Assembly: GCA_965216225.1 (NCBI GenBank)
Contig: CBDCFF010000034.1
Span: 186,001 to 250,000 of the forward strand
Reading direction: 5' to 3'
From: 3107 sp965216225
GTDB lineage: Bacteria > Pseudomonadota > Alphaproteobacteria > Rhodobacterales > Rhodobacteraceae
DNA length: 64,000 nt
A model generated the notes under the pieces. The model was not told where the DNA came from, ran no database searches, and saw nothing but the letters and a program-made list of their open reading frames with translations. Positions 17,036 to 26,223 of this stretch are shown here, piece by piece. Every line of letters starts with the position of its first letter. Position 1 is the first letter of the stretch. The translations under genes were made by a program, and so were the position numbers.

Positions 17036-17145
17036 GCGCACCACAAATCACCGGTCGCGCGGCATGATCGCGCGGCCGCCATGGCCGTTCGGCGCGACGC
17101 CGTGAAACAGCGCCATTCCAACCTGAAAAGACCGGGTGCCCAAAG

Positions 17146-18189
17146 ATGGACGCGATCCTGCTTCAAGTTCTCAATGGTCTCGACAAGGGCTCTGCGTATG
17201 CGCTGATCGCCCTGGGGCTGACCCTGATCTTCGGCACGCTTGGCGTGGTGAACTTCGCCCACGGCGCGCTGTTCATGCTGGGTGCGTTCTGCGCGGTGAC
17301 GCTGCAACGTATCCTGACCCTCGGCTTCGAGACGGTGGACGAGAGCAGAACAGATTTCCTCGGCAATCCGCTGAAGGTCGAAACCCCGTATGCCGAAGCC
17401 TGGTTCGGGCCGGAAGCGGGCGGGACACTCATTGACTGGGCGGTTCCGCTGGCCATCCCCTTTGCCATCCCGGTCATGGTCGCCATCGGCTTCATCATGG
17501 AGCGGGGGCTGATCAGGCATTTCTACAAGCGTCCCCATGCCGACCAGATTCTCGTGACCTTTGGCCTTGCCATTGTTTTGCAGGAGATCGTGAAAACCGC
17601 ATTCGGCGCGAATCCGATCCCGACGCCCGCCCCCGAGGTCTTCAAGGGCGCGCTGGATTTCGGTGTGCTGTTCGGGTTCCACCCCAACGCCATCATCTAC
17701 CCCTACTGGCGGCTGATCTATTTCCTTTTCGCCATGGTGATCGTCTCGGGCGTCTTCGCCTTCCTGCAATTCACCACATTCGGAATGGTGGTGCGCGCGG
17801 GCATGGCGGACCGCGAAACCGTGGGGCTGCTGGGCATTGACATAGACAGGCGTTTCACCATCATGTTCGGTGCCGCCGCCGCCGCCGCCGCCGCCGTTGC
17901 CGGGCTGGCGGGCGTCATGTACACGCCGATCAATTCCCCGAACTATCACATGGGCATGGATTTTCTGGTGCTGAGTTTCGTGGTCGTGGTCGTCGGCGGC
18001 ATGGGGTCGCTTCCGGGCGCCGTGCTCGCCGGTTTCCTGCTTGGCATTCTTGAAAGTTTCGCTTCGATGAACGAGGTCAAGGCGATCCTGCCCGGCATCG
18101 ACCAGATCATCATCTATCTGGTTGCAATCGTAATCCTGCTGACCCGTCCGCGTGGGCTGATGGGCCGCAAGGGCGTGATGGAGAACTGA
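17146..18189 (+). CDS. ABC importer permease, LivH type
   Basis: This 347-residue inner-membrane protein has an N-terminal NGLDKGSAYALIALGLTLIFGTLGVVNFAHGALFMLGAF block, the hallmark of LivH/UrtB permeases, and 8-9 hydrophobic segments. A C-terminal VVVVVGGMGSLPGAVLAGFLLGILES segment contains the coupling loop to the ATPase. An insertion around residues 60-100 (DESRTDFLGNPLKVETPYAEAW) makes it longer than E. coli LivH. It lies 110 bp after the receptor gene and three bases before the next permease. Confidence 0.92.
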   Translation: MDAILLQVLNGLDKGSAYALIALGLTLIFGTLGVVNFAHGALFMLGAFCAVTLQRILTLGFETVDESRTDFLGNPLKVETPYAEAWFGPEAGGTLIDWAVPLAIPFAIPVMVAIGFIMERGLIRHFYKRPHADQILVTFGLAIVLQEIVKTAFGANPIPTPAPEVFKGALDFGVLFGFHPNAIIYPYWRLIYFLFAMVIVSGVFAFLQFTTFGMVVRAGMADRETVGLLGIDIDRRFTIMFGAAAAAAAAVAGLAGVMYTPINSPNYHMGMDFLVLSFVVVVVGGMGSLPGAVLAGFLLGILESFASMNEVKAILPGIDQIIIYLVAIVILLTRPRGLMGRKGVMEN

Positions 18190-18192
18190 TCA

Positions 18193-19410
18193 ATGCCGGG
18201 TCTCAACGCACGTGACAAAAGGTTTCTGCTGATCGTCGTCGCACTTACCCTGTTCACGCCGGTCATCCTGCAACCTTTCCCGGAAGGCTCGTCTCTGGCG
18301 CAGTTCAATGCGGGCTATCCGGATCTGATGCAGCGTTTCGCGATTTTCGGCATCTTCGCCATCGGGTTCAACATCCTCTTCGGTCTGACCGGATACCTGT
18401 CCTTCGGTCATGCGGCGTTCCTGGGCGTCGGGTCTTATTCGACGGTCTGGATGTTCAAGCTGCTGAACTACAATGTTCTGCCGGGGCTGGTCCTTGCCGT
18501 TGTCACTTCCGGCCTGTTTGCGCTGCTGATCGGCTATGTCTCCCTGCGCCGCTCGGGCATCTATTTCTCTATCCTGACGCTTGCATTCGCGCAGATGAGC
18601 TTCAACCTCGCCTATTCGGTTCTGACGCCGATCACCAACGGAGAGACCGGGCTTCAGGTCTATACCGATGACCCGCAATATCTGCTGGGCGAAGGCGGCC
18701 TGACCACGACCCATGTTTTCGGGCTGGCAATGAACAGGTCGCTGACCGTGCCCGTGGCCGGGTGGGAGTTCACATTCAACGTCGGCTATTATTTCTGCGC
18801 CATCATCGCGATCCTGGCCTTCTATCTGAGCCTGCGGATATTCCGCTCTCCCTTCGGATTGATGCTGCGCGCGGTGAAATCGAACCAGCAACGGATGAGC
18901 TATACAGGGCTGAACACGCGCCCCTATACGCTGGCCGCCTTCGTGATCTCGGGCATGTATGCCGGTCTGGCCGGTGGCCTCATGGCGTCAATGGACCCGC
19001 TTGCCGGGGCCGAACGGATGCAGTGGACAGCCTCGGGAGAGGTCGTTCTGATGACCATCCACGGCGGCGCGGGCACCCTGATGGGGCCGGTTCTGGGCGC
19101 GGGCTTCATCAAGTATTTCGAGAACATCTTCTCGAAGATCAACGATCAGGTTCTGCACGGCTGGTTCGCCTTTCTGCCCGACGGGGCGGAAAACGGCGTG
19201 GTCTGGATTCTGCACTTCTTTACCGGCAAGGGTTGGCACCTGACCCTGGGGCTGTTGTTCATGCTGGTCGTGATCTACCTGCCGGGGGGTCTGGTCGAGG
19301 CCGGACAGCGCATAGTCGGCTTTTTGCGCGCAACGATGACGCTGCCGGGGCCGGTCCTGCGCCGCACGCGCCGAAATCCACACCGCATATCGCCGAATAA
19401 GGGGGGCTGA
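18193..19410 (+). CDS. ABC importer permease, LivM type
   Basis: This second membrane subunit has 405 residues. It contains the LivM signature GFNILFGLTGYLSFGHAAFLGVGSY near residue 55 and RIFRSPFGLMLRAVKSNQQRMSYTGLN in the middle. A C-terminal GGAGTLMGPVLGAGFIKYFENIF segment is followed by hydrophobic helices and a basic tail. It starts three bases after the LivH-type gene and ends three bases before the first ATPase gene, so the subunits are probably translated together. Confidence 0.92.
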   Translation: MPGLNARDKRFLLIVVALTLFTPVILQPFPEGSSLAQFNAGYPDLMQRFAIFGIFAIGFNILFGLTGYLSFGHAAFLGVGSYSTVWMFKLLNYNVLPGLVLAVVTSGLFALLIGYVSLRRSGIYFSILTLAFAQMSFNLAYSVLTPITNGETGLQVYTDDPQYLLGEGGLTTTHVFGLAMNRSLTVPVAGWEFTFNVGYYFCAIIAILAFYLSLRIFRSPFGLMLRAVKSNQQRMSYTGLNTRPYTLAAFVISGMYAGLAGGLMASMDPLAGAERMQWTASGEVVLMTIHGGAGTLMGPVLGAGFIKYFENIFSKINDQVLHGWFAFLPDGAENGVVWILHFFTGKGWHLTLGLLFMLVVIYLPGGLVEAGQRIVGFLRATMTLPGPVLRRTRRNPHRISPNKGG

Positions 19411-19413
19411 CAC

Positions 19414-20169
19414 ATGGGCATCCTCGAAGTCAAAGATGTCAGCATACGGTTCGGCGGCTTGCAGGCGCTGTCCGACGTGAATCTGAGCGTCCGGGAAAAC
19501 TCGGTTCATGCCATCATAGGCCCCAACGGGGCCGGAAAATCCACCCTCCTGAATTGTCTGGTCGGCAAGCTGATCCCGGACACCGGCAGCGTGCTGTTCG
19601 ACGGGCAGAGCGTGCTGGGCCGCAAACCGCACGAAATCAACCAGATGGGGATCAGCCGGGTATTCCAGACGCCCGAGATTTTCGGAGACCTCACCGTCTT
19701 TGAAAATGTCATGATCCCGTGCTTCGCCAGACGCGATGGCACCTTTCGTCTTCACGCCATCGAAACCGTCGAGGCAGAGCAGGACATCACGGAGCGCGCC
19801 GAACGGATGCTGATTGATGTCAACATGCACGACAAGATGCACGCCCATGCGGCATCCCTGTCGCGCGGCGACAAACGGCGGCTGGAAATGGCCATGTGTC
19901 TGGTGCAGGAACCCCGGCTTCTGCTTCTGGATGAACCCACCGCGGGCATGGCCCGCGCCGACACCAACAACACGATCAGCCTGCTGAAAGAGATCCGCGA
20001 CAAGCGCGACATAACAATGGCGATCATTGAACATGACATGCACGTGGTCTTTTCACTGGCCGAACGGATCACGGTGCTTGCCCAGGGTGCGCCGCTTGTC
20101 GAGGACACGCCGGAAAACGTAAAGGGGCATCCCAAGGTTCAGCAAGCCTATCTGGGCCAGGCGCATTAA
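19414..20169 (+). CDS. ABC importer ATP-binding protein, LivG type
   Basis: The 251-residue ATPase has Walker A GPNGAGKST near residue 37, a Q-loop region FQTPEIFGDLTVFENV, Walker B LLLLDEPTAGMA near residue 168 and the switch His in IIEHDMHVVFSL. The signature reads LSRGDKRRLEMAM rather than LSGGQ, a variant seen in this subfamily. A LivG-like insertion with MIPCFARRDGTF precedes the helical domain. It is the fourth gene of the importer operon. Confidence 0.93.
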   Translation: MGILEVKDVSIRFGGLQALSDVNLSVRENSVHAIIGPNGAGKSTLLNCLVGKLIPDTGSVLFDGQSVLGRKPHEINQMGISRVFQTPEIFGDLTVFENVMIPCFARRDGTFRLHAIETVEAEQDITERAERMLIDVNMHDKMHAHAASLSRGDKRRLEMAMCLVQEPRLLLLDEPTAGMARADTNNTISLLKEIRDKRDITMAIIEHDMHVVFSLAERITVLAQGAPLVEDTPENVKGHPKVQQAYLGQAH

Positions 20170-20182
20170 CGGGGACGGAGCA

Positions 20183-20938
20183 ATGAACATGGCCGCACGG
20201 ACCGACAGGAACGCCAATCACGCAAGGACTGCCCCGGCATATTTCGCGGCCTGCGACATTCACGCCTATTATGGCGAAAGCTATATCGTCCAGGGCGTGA
20301 GCTTCAACATACATGAGGGCGGGATACTGGCGCTTCTGGGCCGTAACGGCGCGGGGAAAACGTCAACATTGCGCGCTATTGCCCGAATGGACAATCCACA
20401 GCTTACCCATGGTGAAATCTGGCTGGACCACAGGCATCTGGATTCGATGAAATGCCACGAAGCCTCGGTTGCCGGTGTCGGCCTCGTCCCCGAAGACCGG
20501 CGCATCATTCCCGGCCTGACGGTTGAGGAAAACCTGCAACTGGCCCGGATTGTCGAACCTGTGGGCTGGTCGCTTGATCGTCTTTATGATCTGTTTCCCC
20601 GCCTTGGAGAGCGGCGCAGGCAGGAGGGCGTCACGCTTTCGGGTGGCGAACAGCAAATGCTGGCCATCGCAAGGATTCTTGCCCGCGACATCAAGCTGCT
20701 GTTGCTGGACGAGCCATATGAAGGGCTGGCGCCGGTCATTGTCGATGAAATCGAAAAGACGCTGAAGGTCGTCAAACAGCAGGGCATGACCACGATTATC
20801 GTCGAGCAGAACGCGATCCGGGCGCTGGAACTGGCCGACCGGGCGGTGATTCTCGACACCGGTTCGGTGGTGTTCGACGGCGCCGCCGGGGAAGTGCTGG
20901 ACAACGCCGATCTGCGCGCCGGGTATCTGGCGATCTGA
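20183..20938 (+). CDS. ABC importer ATP-binding protein, LivF type
   Basis: This second ATPase of the importer has Walker A GRNGAGKTS near residue 52, LSGGEQQMLAIARIL as signature motif, Walker B LLLLDEPYEGLAP and the switch-His-position segment IIVEQNAIRALELADR. The last part (LDTGSVVFDGAAGEVL) is typical of LivF. It follows the LivG-type gene by 13 bp. A GC-rich hairpin (GGCCGGGCGG...CCGTCCGGCC) at about 20941-20966 may mark the operon end, though without a T tract. Confidence 0.93.
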   Translation: MNMAARTDRNANHARTAPAYFAACDIHAYYGESYIVQGVSFNIHEGGILALLGRNGAGKTSTLRAIARMDNPQLTHGEIWLDHRHLDSMKCHEASVAGVGLVPEDRRIIPGLTVEENLQLARIVEPVGWSLDRLYDLFPRLGERRRQEGVTLSGGEQQMLAIARILARDIKLLLLDEPYEGLAPVIVDEIEKTLKVVKQQGMTTIIVEQNAIRALELADRAVILDTGSVVFDGAAGEVLDNADLRAGYLAI

Positions 20939-21154
20939 CGGGGCCGGGCGGTCGTCCGTCCGGCCTGCGCCTTGTGAAAGCTGTCGCCGGGCAAAGCGGA
21001 AACCGGGGCGCGGCCATGGCGTCTGGTTGCAATGTCCGATTGCGGCGCGCGTTCACGGGTATTGCGTTTGCCCCCGTTACCGATGATTTTGACAGTGGCG
21101 CAGTTTAAGGGAATAGTTTTCACACGATACCGGTACTGTCAGGAGGTGTGACAG

Positions 21155-21523
21155 ATGGCGAAAACCGTTCTTCTGATCGAGGACGAACCGAATATCGTCG
21201 AGGCAATCCGGTTCGTCCTGTCGCGCGAAGGCTGGCGCGTGCAGACCCATGCCCGCGGCGATACGGCGATGGACGCGGTGGCGCGGTTTGCGCCGGATGC
21301 GGTCATTCTTGACGTGATGCTGCCGAACCGTTCCGGCTTTGATATTCTGCGGGAATTGCGCAGCAACGCCGCCACCCGCGATTTGCCCGTTCTGATGCTG
21401 ACCGCGCGCGGTCAGACGCAGGACCGCGAACTTGCAGAGCGTTACGGCGTCAGCCGCTTCATGACCAAACCGTTTTCCAACTCCGAGGTGCTCGAAAGCA
21501 TGAACGAGCTTGTTGGGCCGTGA
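21155..21523 (+). CDS. Single-domain response regulator (CheY-like receiver)
   Basis: This 122-residue REC domain has no output domain. The acidic pair is in LLIEDEPN, the phospho-acceptor Asp in DAVILDVMLPNRSG (near residue 50), the conserved Thr/Ser in LMLTARG and the Lys in MTKPF. AGGAGG lies 9 bases before the ATG. Its stop overlaps the next gene (GTGA), and the symporter-kinase follows, so the kinase is the natural partner. It probably acts through protein contacts or a phosphorelay rather than by binding DNA. Confidence 0.92.
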   Translation: MAKTVLLIEDEPNIVEAIRFVLSREGWRVQTHARGDTAMDAVARFAPDAVILDVMLPNRSGFDILRELRSNAATRDLPVLMLTARGQTQDRELAERYGVSRFMTKPFSNSEVLESMNELVGP

Positions 21524-21813
21524 AGCCTGATCGCGGACAGCCCCTTTTCCTGGAGCAGCGTCGTTACCGGTTGCGGCGATTGACCGATGCCGTGCATCTG
21601 CTGCCGATACTCGGCTTCATGCTTTGGTCGCTGCCGGCGTTGCGTTCGTCGCCGGAACCTGATGCGTCCAGGGCGTCCGGTGCGGCGATTTACCTGTTTC
21701 TTGTCTGGGCCGGGCTGATTCTGGCGGCGTTCGTGCTGTCGCGGGCGTTGCGCCGCGAGCGAAACGCCGAAGCTGCGCACGAGGAATCCGGCGCCGGGGA
21801 AAGCGCCCCATGA
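21520..21813 (+). CDS. Small two-helix membrane protein
   Basis: The 97-residue product has two hydrophobic stretches (AVHLLPILGFMLWSLPAL and AAIYLFLVWAGLILAAFVLS) and a basic/acidic tail. No family is recognised with confidence. It starts at GTG overlapping the response-regulator stop and ends overlapping the kinase ATG. The three genes are therefore translationally coupled, and this protein is likely an accessory of the symporter-kinase. Confidence 0.8.
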   Translation: MKPDRGQPLFLEQRRYRLRRLTDAVHLLPILGFMLWSLPALRSSPEPDASRASGAAIYLFLVWAGLILAAFVLSRALRRERNAEAAHEESGAGESAP

Positions 21814-24470
21814 TCGGCTTCAACGGATTGATCGCGGCATGTGTAAGCTATGTGGCGCTGTTGTTCCTGATCGCGTTCGTCGCCGACCGGCGCGCCGATC
21901 AGGGGCGGCTGGGCTGGTTGCAATCACCGGTTGTCTACACGCTTTCCCTGTCGATCTACTGCACCGCCTGGACATTTTATGGCGCGGTCGGAAACGCGGC
22001 GCGTTTCGGGCTGGAGTTCGTGGCGATCTATCTGGGCCCGACCCTTGTCATGATCGGCTGGTGGTGGCTACTGCGAAAACTGGTCGAGATCGGCAGAAGC
22101 CAGCACACCACCTCGATTGCCGACCTCGTTTCGTCGCGCTACGGAAAATCCAACCTGCTCGCCGTGCTCGTGACGTTGCTGGCGGTAATCGGGACAACGC
22201 CCTATATCGCCCTGCAACTGCAATCCGTCACACTCTCGGTCGCGGTATTTTCCGCCGAGGCGCCGATCGACATTCATGCCACGGCGCTCTGGGTGGCCGC
22301 AGGGCTGGCGGTATTCACGATCCTGTTCGGCACCAGGAACCTGAATGCGAATGAACGCCATTACGGGGTCGTTACCGCAATCGCGTTCGAGGCGGTGGTA
22401 AAGCTGGTTGCGCTTCTGGCGGTTGGCATTTTCGTCGTCTGGGGGGTGGCCGACGGCCCCAGGGACATTCTTCTTCGGATCGAAGCCTCGCCGATCGCCG
22501 GCTGAAATCTGAGGTCGGGCCGCTGGTTCGGGCTGATCTTTCTGTCTGCGGCGGCTTTCATCTGTCTGCCGCGCATGTTTCAGGTGATGGTGGTCGAGAA
22601 CCCCGACGAGCGCAGCCTGTCCACTGCATCCTGGGCATTTCCGCTTTACCTCATGTTGATGAGCCTCTTTGTTCTGCCAATCGCGGTTGTCGGGCTCGAT
22701 ATTCTGCCTGACGGGTCCAACCCGGATCTGTTCGTGCTGACGCTGCCACTGGCGACGGGGCAGGATCAACTGGCGCTGCTGAGCTTTCTCGGTGGTTTCT
22801 CGTCGGCCACGTCGATGGTCATCGTTGCAGCGATTGCGTTGTCCACGATGGTGTCAAACCATATCGTGATGCCGATCTGGCTGGCCTCCCGGCGGCCGGG
22901 GGCGACCATGTCCGGGGATGTGCGCGGCGTGGTTCTGCTGTCGCGCCGCATCTCCATCGCGACGGTGTTGTTCCTGGGGTATGTCTATTTCCGCTTCTCC
23001 GGCGGCGGCGAAGCGCTGGCGGCGATCGGGCTGATCTCCTTTGCCGGTGTGGCGCAGGTTCTGCCGGCGCTTCTGGGTGCGATGTTCTGGCGGCGCGCAA
23101 CGCGCATCGGGGCTGCTGTCGGTCTGGTGACGGGTTTCGCGGTCTGGGCCTATTCGCTGTTCCTGCCGTCCTTTGGCAGCGCCTCGGTGTTTTCCGAATA
23201 TTTCCTGTCTCATGGTCCGTGGGGTGTCAACTGGCTGCGCCCTCAGGCGTTGTTCGGGACGGAAGGACTCGATCCCGTCGTCCATGCGGTGTTCTGGAGC
23301 ATGTTTCTGAACACGCTGACATTCATTTCGGTTTCCCTGACGACAATTCCCACGCCGCTGGAACGCCTGCAAGGGGCGCAGTTCGTCGGTGTTGCAGGTT
23401 TCAGCGGCGGCCCGAGGGGATGGGCCGCGAATGTCGCCGGGGCAGAGGATCTGCTGGCCATGGCGCAACGGATCATCGGCGCGGATCAGGCGCAGAACCT
23501 CTTTCGGCGGCAGGCGGCGCAGCAAGGCAAGGCGGGGTTTCTGCCCGATCCGACGCCGGAGTTTCTGGAAACGCTGGAAAGGGAGCTTGCGGGCTCTGTC
23601 GGGGCGGCAACGTCACATACGATGATTGCCCAGGTCATGGGTGGCGCGCGCATCACTGTGGACGACCTGATGGCGATGGCTGACGAAACCGCCCAGATCA
23701 TGGAATATTCCAGCCAACTGGAAGCCAAGTCGAACGAACTCAGCCGGACCGCCCGCCAATTGCGCGAAGCAAACGACAAACTCACCGAACTGTCGGTGCA
23801 GAAGGACACATTCCTCAGCCAGATCAGTCACGAGTTGCGCACGCCGATGACCTCGATCCGGTCATTTTCCGAGATTCTGCGGGATATGAAAGATCTCGGT
23901 CCTGACGATCAGCGGCGTTACGCCTCGATTATCCACGATGAAGCCGTGCGCCTGACGCGCCTGCTCGATGACCTGCTGGAACTCAGCGTGCTGGAAAATG
24001 GCCGCGTCGAGATGAACATGTCCGAAGTTCCGTTGAAAGATGTGCTGGAGCGCGCGGTCGCGGCCTCTGGCGCGCGCCATGACGGGGCGATCGAGATCGG
24101 GCGCAATCCGGCCCGGGAAATGTATCTGGTCCTGGTTGACGGTGATCGTCTGGCGCAGGTCTTCATCAACCTGATTTCCAATGCGCAGAAATACTGTTCC
24201 AACCCCAATCCGCGACTGACGATCAAGGCCACTCTCCGCCCTGACCAGGTGGATGTGGATTTCATCGACAATGGCGCGGGGATTCCGCCGCGCAGCCAGG
24301 CCCTGATCTTTGAAAAGTTCTCGCGCCTGACCGACGGACGGAAAGCTGGTGGCGTGGGTCTCGGGCTGGCGATCTGCCGCGAGATCATGGTGAATATGGG
24401 CGGTGCAATCAGCTATCTTCCGGGGCAGGGGGGGGCTGCATTCAGGGTCAGCCTGCCGCTGGCGGCCTGA
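21810..24470 (+). pseudogene. Sodium/solute symporter-histidine kinase fusion with in-frame TGA
   Basis: One frame of 887 codons spans the region with a single TGA at codon 232 (22503-22505). The first about 480 codons encode an SSS-type transporter domain with many helices (VVYTLSLSIYCTAWTFYGAVGNAA near the start). A coiled linker leads to the HisKA domain, with His in QISHELRTPMTS at about residue 675, and to HATPase motifs NLISNAQKYC, DNGAGIPP and GGVGLGLAICREI. The order is that of CbrA-type sensors, which couple solute transport to signalling. The TGA stands between IAG and NLRSGRWFGL, where a Trp would fit the frame; a read-through, an assembly error or a real nonsense mutation are all possible. 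Confidence 0.82.
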
Positions 24471-24575
24471 ACTGCGACAAACCGCCGGGCATGACCCCTG
24501 CGAGCGGTTCGGAAAATGAGCGCCTTCGGCGCAAGCCGGATTTTTGCGCACATGCGTGCGTGTGCCTCTGGCGGA

Positions 24576-24594
24576 GGGGGTGAAACCCCCTTTT
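24576..24594 (+). terminator. Intrinsic terminator after the symporter-kinase (dispersed repeat copy 2)
   Basis: The same GGGGG-TGAAA-CCCCC-TTTT hairpin as at 6623-6641. The surrounding segment 24573-24612 repeats the flank CATCCGGATGGAATGCGC, apart from a two-base gap. Confidence 0.65.
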
Positions 24595-24617
24595 CATCCG
24601 GATGGAATGCGCCGCGT

Positions 24618-24833
24618 TCAGCCAAGGAGTATGCCGACAATCACCAGCATCAGACCAATTGCGGAAACGAAAAGCGCGGCCGTGTTCAACACGACGACCC
24701 GTTGCAGGCGCGCGCGCATCCGATCCCCTTTCAGCCCGGCTTTCCTGGCGCGGATGGCGATCAGGATGCAGACGACAAGCCCGGCCACGCCCGACAGGGA
24801 CAGGGCTGCCCCGATCCAGACCAGGAATTCCAT
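24618..24833 (-). CDS. Small conserved two-helix membrane protein
   Basis: The product is about 71 residues with two membrane helices (MEFLVWIGAALSLSGVAGLV and VVVLNTAALFVSAIGLMLVI) joined by a basic segment (RARKAGLKGDRMRARLQR). I recall similar uncharacterised proteins in Rhodobacterales, but no function is known to me. The ATG at 24833 is chosen because GGGGGGA precedes it; an ATG six codons upstream at 24851 is possible. It is convergent with the kinase and divergent from gapR. Confidence 0.75.
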   Translation of the reverse strand: MEFLVWIGAALSLSGVAGLVVCILIAIRARKAGLKGDRMRARLQRVVVLNTAALFVSAIGLMLVIVGILLG

Positions 24834-24957
24834 TCGCATTCCCCCCGCCATGCAATCCGCCGCGACGGCCTACCCGATCATTGCCCGGACGGCAAGCCGC
24901 TTGCAGCCCGGTGCGGGGACGGGTAGCAAGTGCAAAATTCAGTGAGCGAGGTTTCCG

Positions 24958-25218
24958 ATGAATGATCTTCCGCCCGAAAGCAGCTACCGTGTCACCGCAG
25001 AAGAGCTTCGCCAGTTCATAGAACGTCTCGAACGGCTTGAAGCAGAAAAAAAGGACATCGCGGAACAGCAAAAAGAGGTCATGGCGGAAGCCAGAGGTCG
25101 CGGTTATGACACCAGGGTCATGCGCAAGGTGATCGCATTGCGCAAACGCGATGCGCAGGACATCGCGGAAGAGGAAGCGGTTCTGGACATGTACAAGCAG
25201 GCGCTGGGCATGTCCTGA
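24958..25218 (+). CDS. gapR: DUF2312 nucleoid-associated protein GapR
   Basis: The 86-residue product has the full DUF2312 pattern: YRVTAEELRQFIERLERLEAEKK, then a coiled-coil EQQKEVMAEARGRGYDTRVMRKVIALRKRD and a C-terminal EEEAVLDMYKQALG. GapR of Caulobacter binds overtwisted AT-rich DNA ahead of replication forks and helps topoisomerases. It is a near-universal alphaproteobacterial protein, which supports the taxonomic reading. The start is the ATG at 24958 after GCGAGG. No damage is seen. Confidence 0.94.
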   Translation: MNDLPPESSYRVTAEELRQFIERLERLEAEKKDIAEQQKEVMAEARGRGYDTRVMRKVIALRKRDAQDIAEEEAVLDMYKQALGMS

Positions 25219-25249
25219 CCCCGCGCAGTGGAAGAAATCCGGCCCGCTC

Positions 25250-26128
25250 TCAGGGCAGGATCGTTTCCACGCCGTCCATACGGCTGATCGCCTCCATATC
25301 CTCATGATAGGCTTGCGTTGCCCGCGCGACGCAGGCTTCGGTCCAGCCGGGAATCTCCACGTCTTCCTCGATCTGCTCGGGCCTGGCAAATTTGTCCAGA
25401 AATGCCTCGATGACCTGGTGCCGATGCGCCGGTGAGGTGATCGGGTGCCCGTCCACATGGGTCTTCAGATGCTCGAATCCATCGGGAGTCAGCAAATCCG
25501 CCAGCAGATCGTAAACGCCCAGAATATCCCCGGCCTCGGGGGGTAGTCCGGCGAGCGAGTGCAGAATATCGCCCCAGATGATCGGCGCATCCTCATTGCA
25601 CCAGATGACGATGCGGGCTTTGGGGCAGGCATCCTGCAATTGCCGCACCACGTCGGACCACATGATGCGGGCCGGGTCGGTCTCGGCCAGTATGGCGTCC
25701 AGATCAGGCGCGTTCGCGCGGCGCGCCAGCGCCCCGACGAACGTCGCGGGATTGCGGGTCGCCATGTGGAACTCGACCTCGGCATTCCCGAACAGTTTGC
25801 CCAGCGCCGATGCCCGCCGCCCCAGCCGCCCATAGAACATTCCGTTGCGAAAGACCTGCCTCGGGCCGGCGCAGAAACCTTCGAACGACAGGACCAGCCT
25901 GCGGATGTCGTCATCGTCGGCGATGTTTTCCAGCAGCGCGCCGGAGGCCTGAGGGTCGGGCGCGGGCCCGGCCACGGCGCCCAGCGATTCGCCGATCAAC
26001 CGGCGATACCGGCCGGGCGCGGGGACGATGGCGCCACGTTTGCGCAGGCGTTCCGCGTTCTTCAGAAGGCATTTCAGCAACCGGTTTTCATCGGTGACAT
26101 GCGCGCCAATGTGATAGACAACCTGCAT
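25250..26128 (-). CDS. Conserved hypothetical protein (YHIGAH-type)
   Basis: The intact 292-residue soluble protein begins MQVVYHIGAHVTDENRLLKCLLKNAERLRKRG, followed by VVPAPGRYRRLI-like residues, a central EVEFHMATRNPATFVGALARR and ARIVIWCNEDAPIIWGDILHSLAG. There is no signal peptide or membrane segment. The early beta-strand plus HIGAH and later ARIVIW strand suggest an alpha/beta fold, perhaps distantly sulfotransferase-like, but no P-loop or catalytic motif can be named. It is convergent with gapR and divergent from the permease gene. Confidence 0.75.
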   Translation of the reverse strand: MQVVYHIGAHVTDENRLLKCLLKNAERLRKRGAIVPAPGRYRRLIGESLGAVAGPAPDPQASGALLENIADDDDIRRLVLSFEGFCAGPRQVFRNGMFYGRLGRRASALGKLFGNAEVEFHMATRNPATFVGALARRANAPDLDAILAETDPARIMWSDVVRQLQDACPKARIVIWCNEDAPIIWGDILHSLAGLPPEAGDILGVYDLLADLLTPDGFEHLKTHVDGHPITSPAHRHQVIEAFLDKFARPEQIEEDVEIPGWTEACVARATQAYHEDMEAISRMDGVETILP

Positions 26129-26223
26129 CCGATTCCGATACCTTCTTCCCTCTCTCCGGCGCCGGTTCGTTTACCACCCAAGCGTTTCTGGACAGTAAAC
26201 CCGGTTTCGGATACCCCGCGACA

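Noticed and set aside
15689..20938. Urea transporter urtABCDE
   Set aside because: No urease or urt-specific motif was recognised, and the receptor's ligand cannot be inferred; only the general branched-chain/amide class is supported.
11049..22505. TGA recoded as Trp or selenocysteine genome-wide
   Set aside because: Intact genes here (queA codon end, lpdA neighbours, gapR, importer genes) use TGA as a normal stop, and no SECIS-like structure was evident after either internal TGA. Nonsense mutation is simpler.
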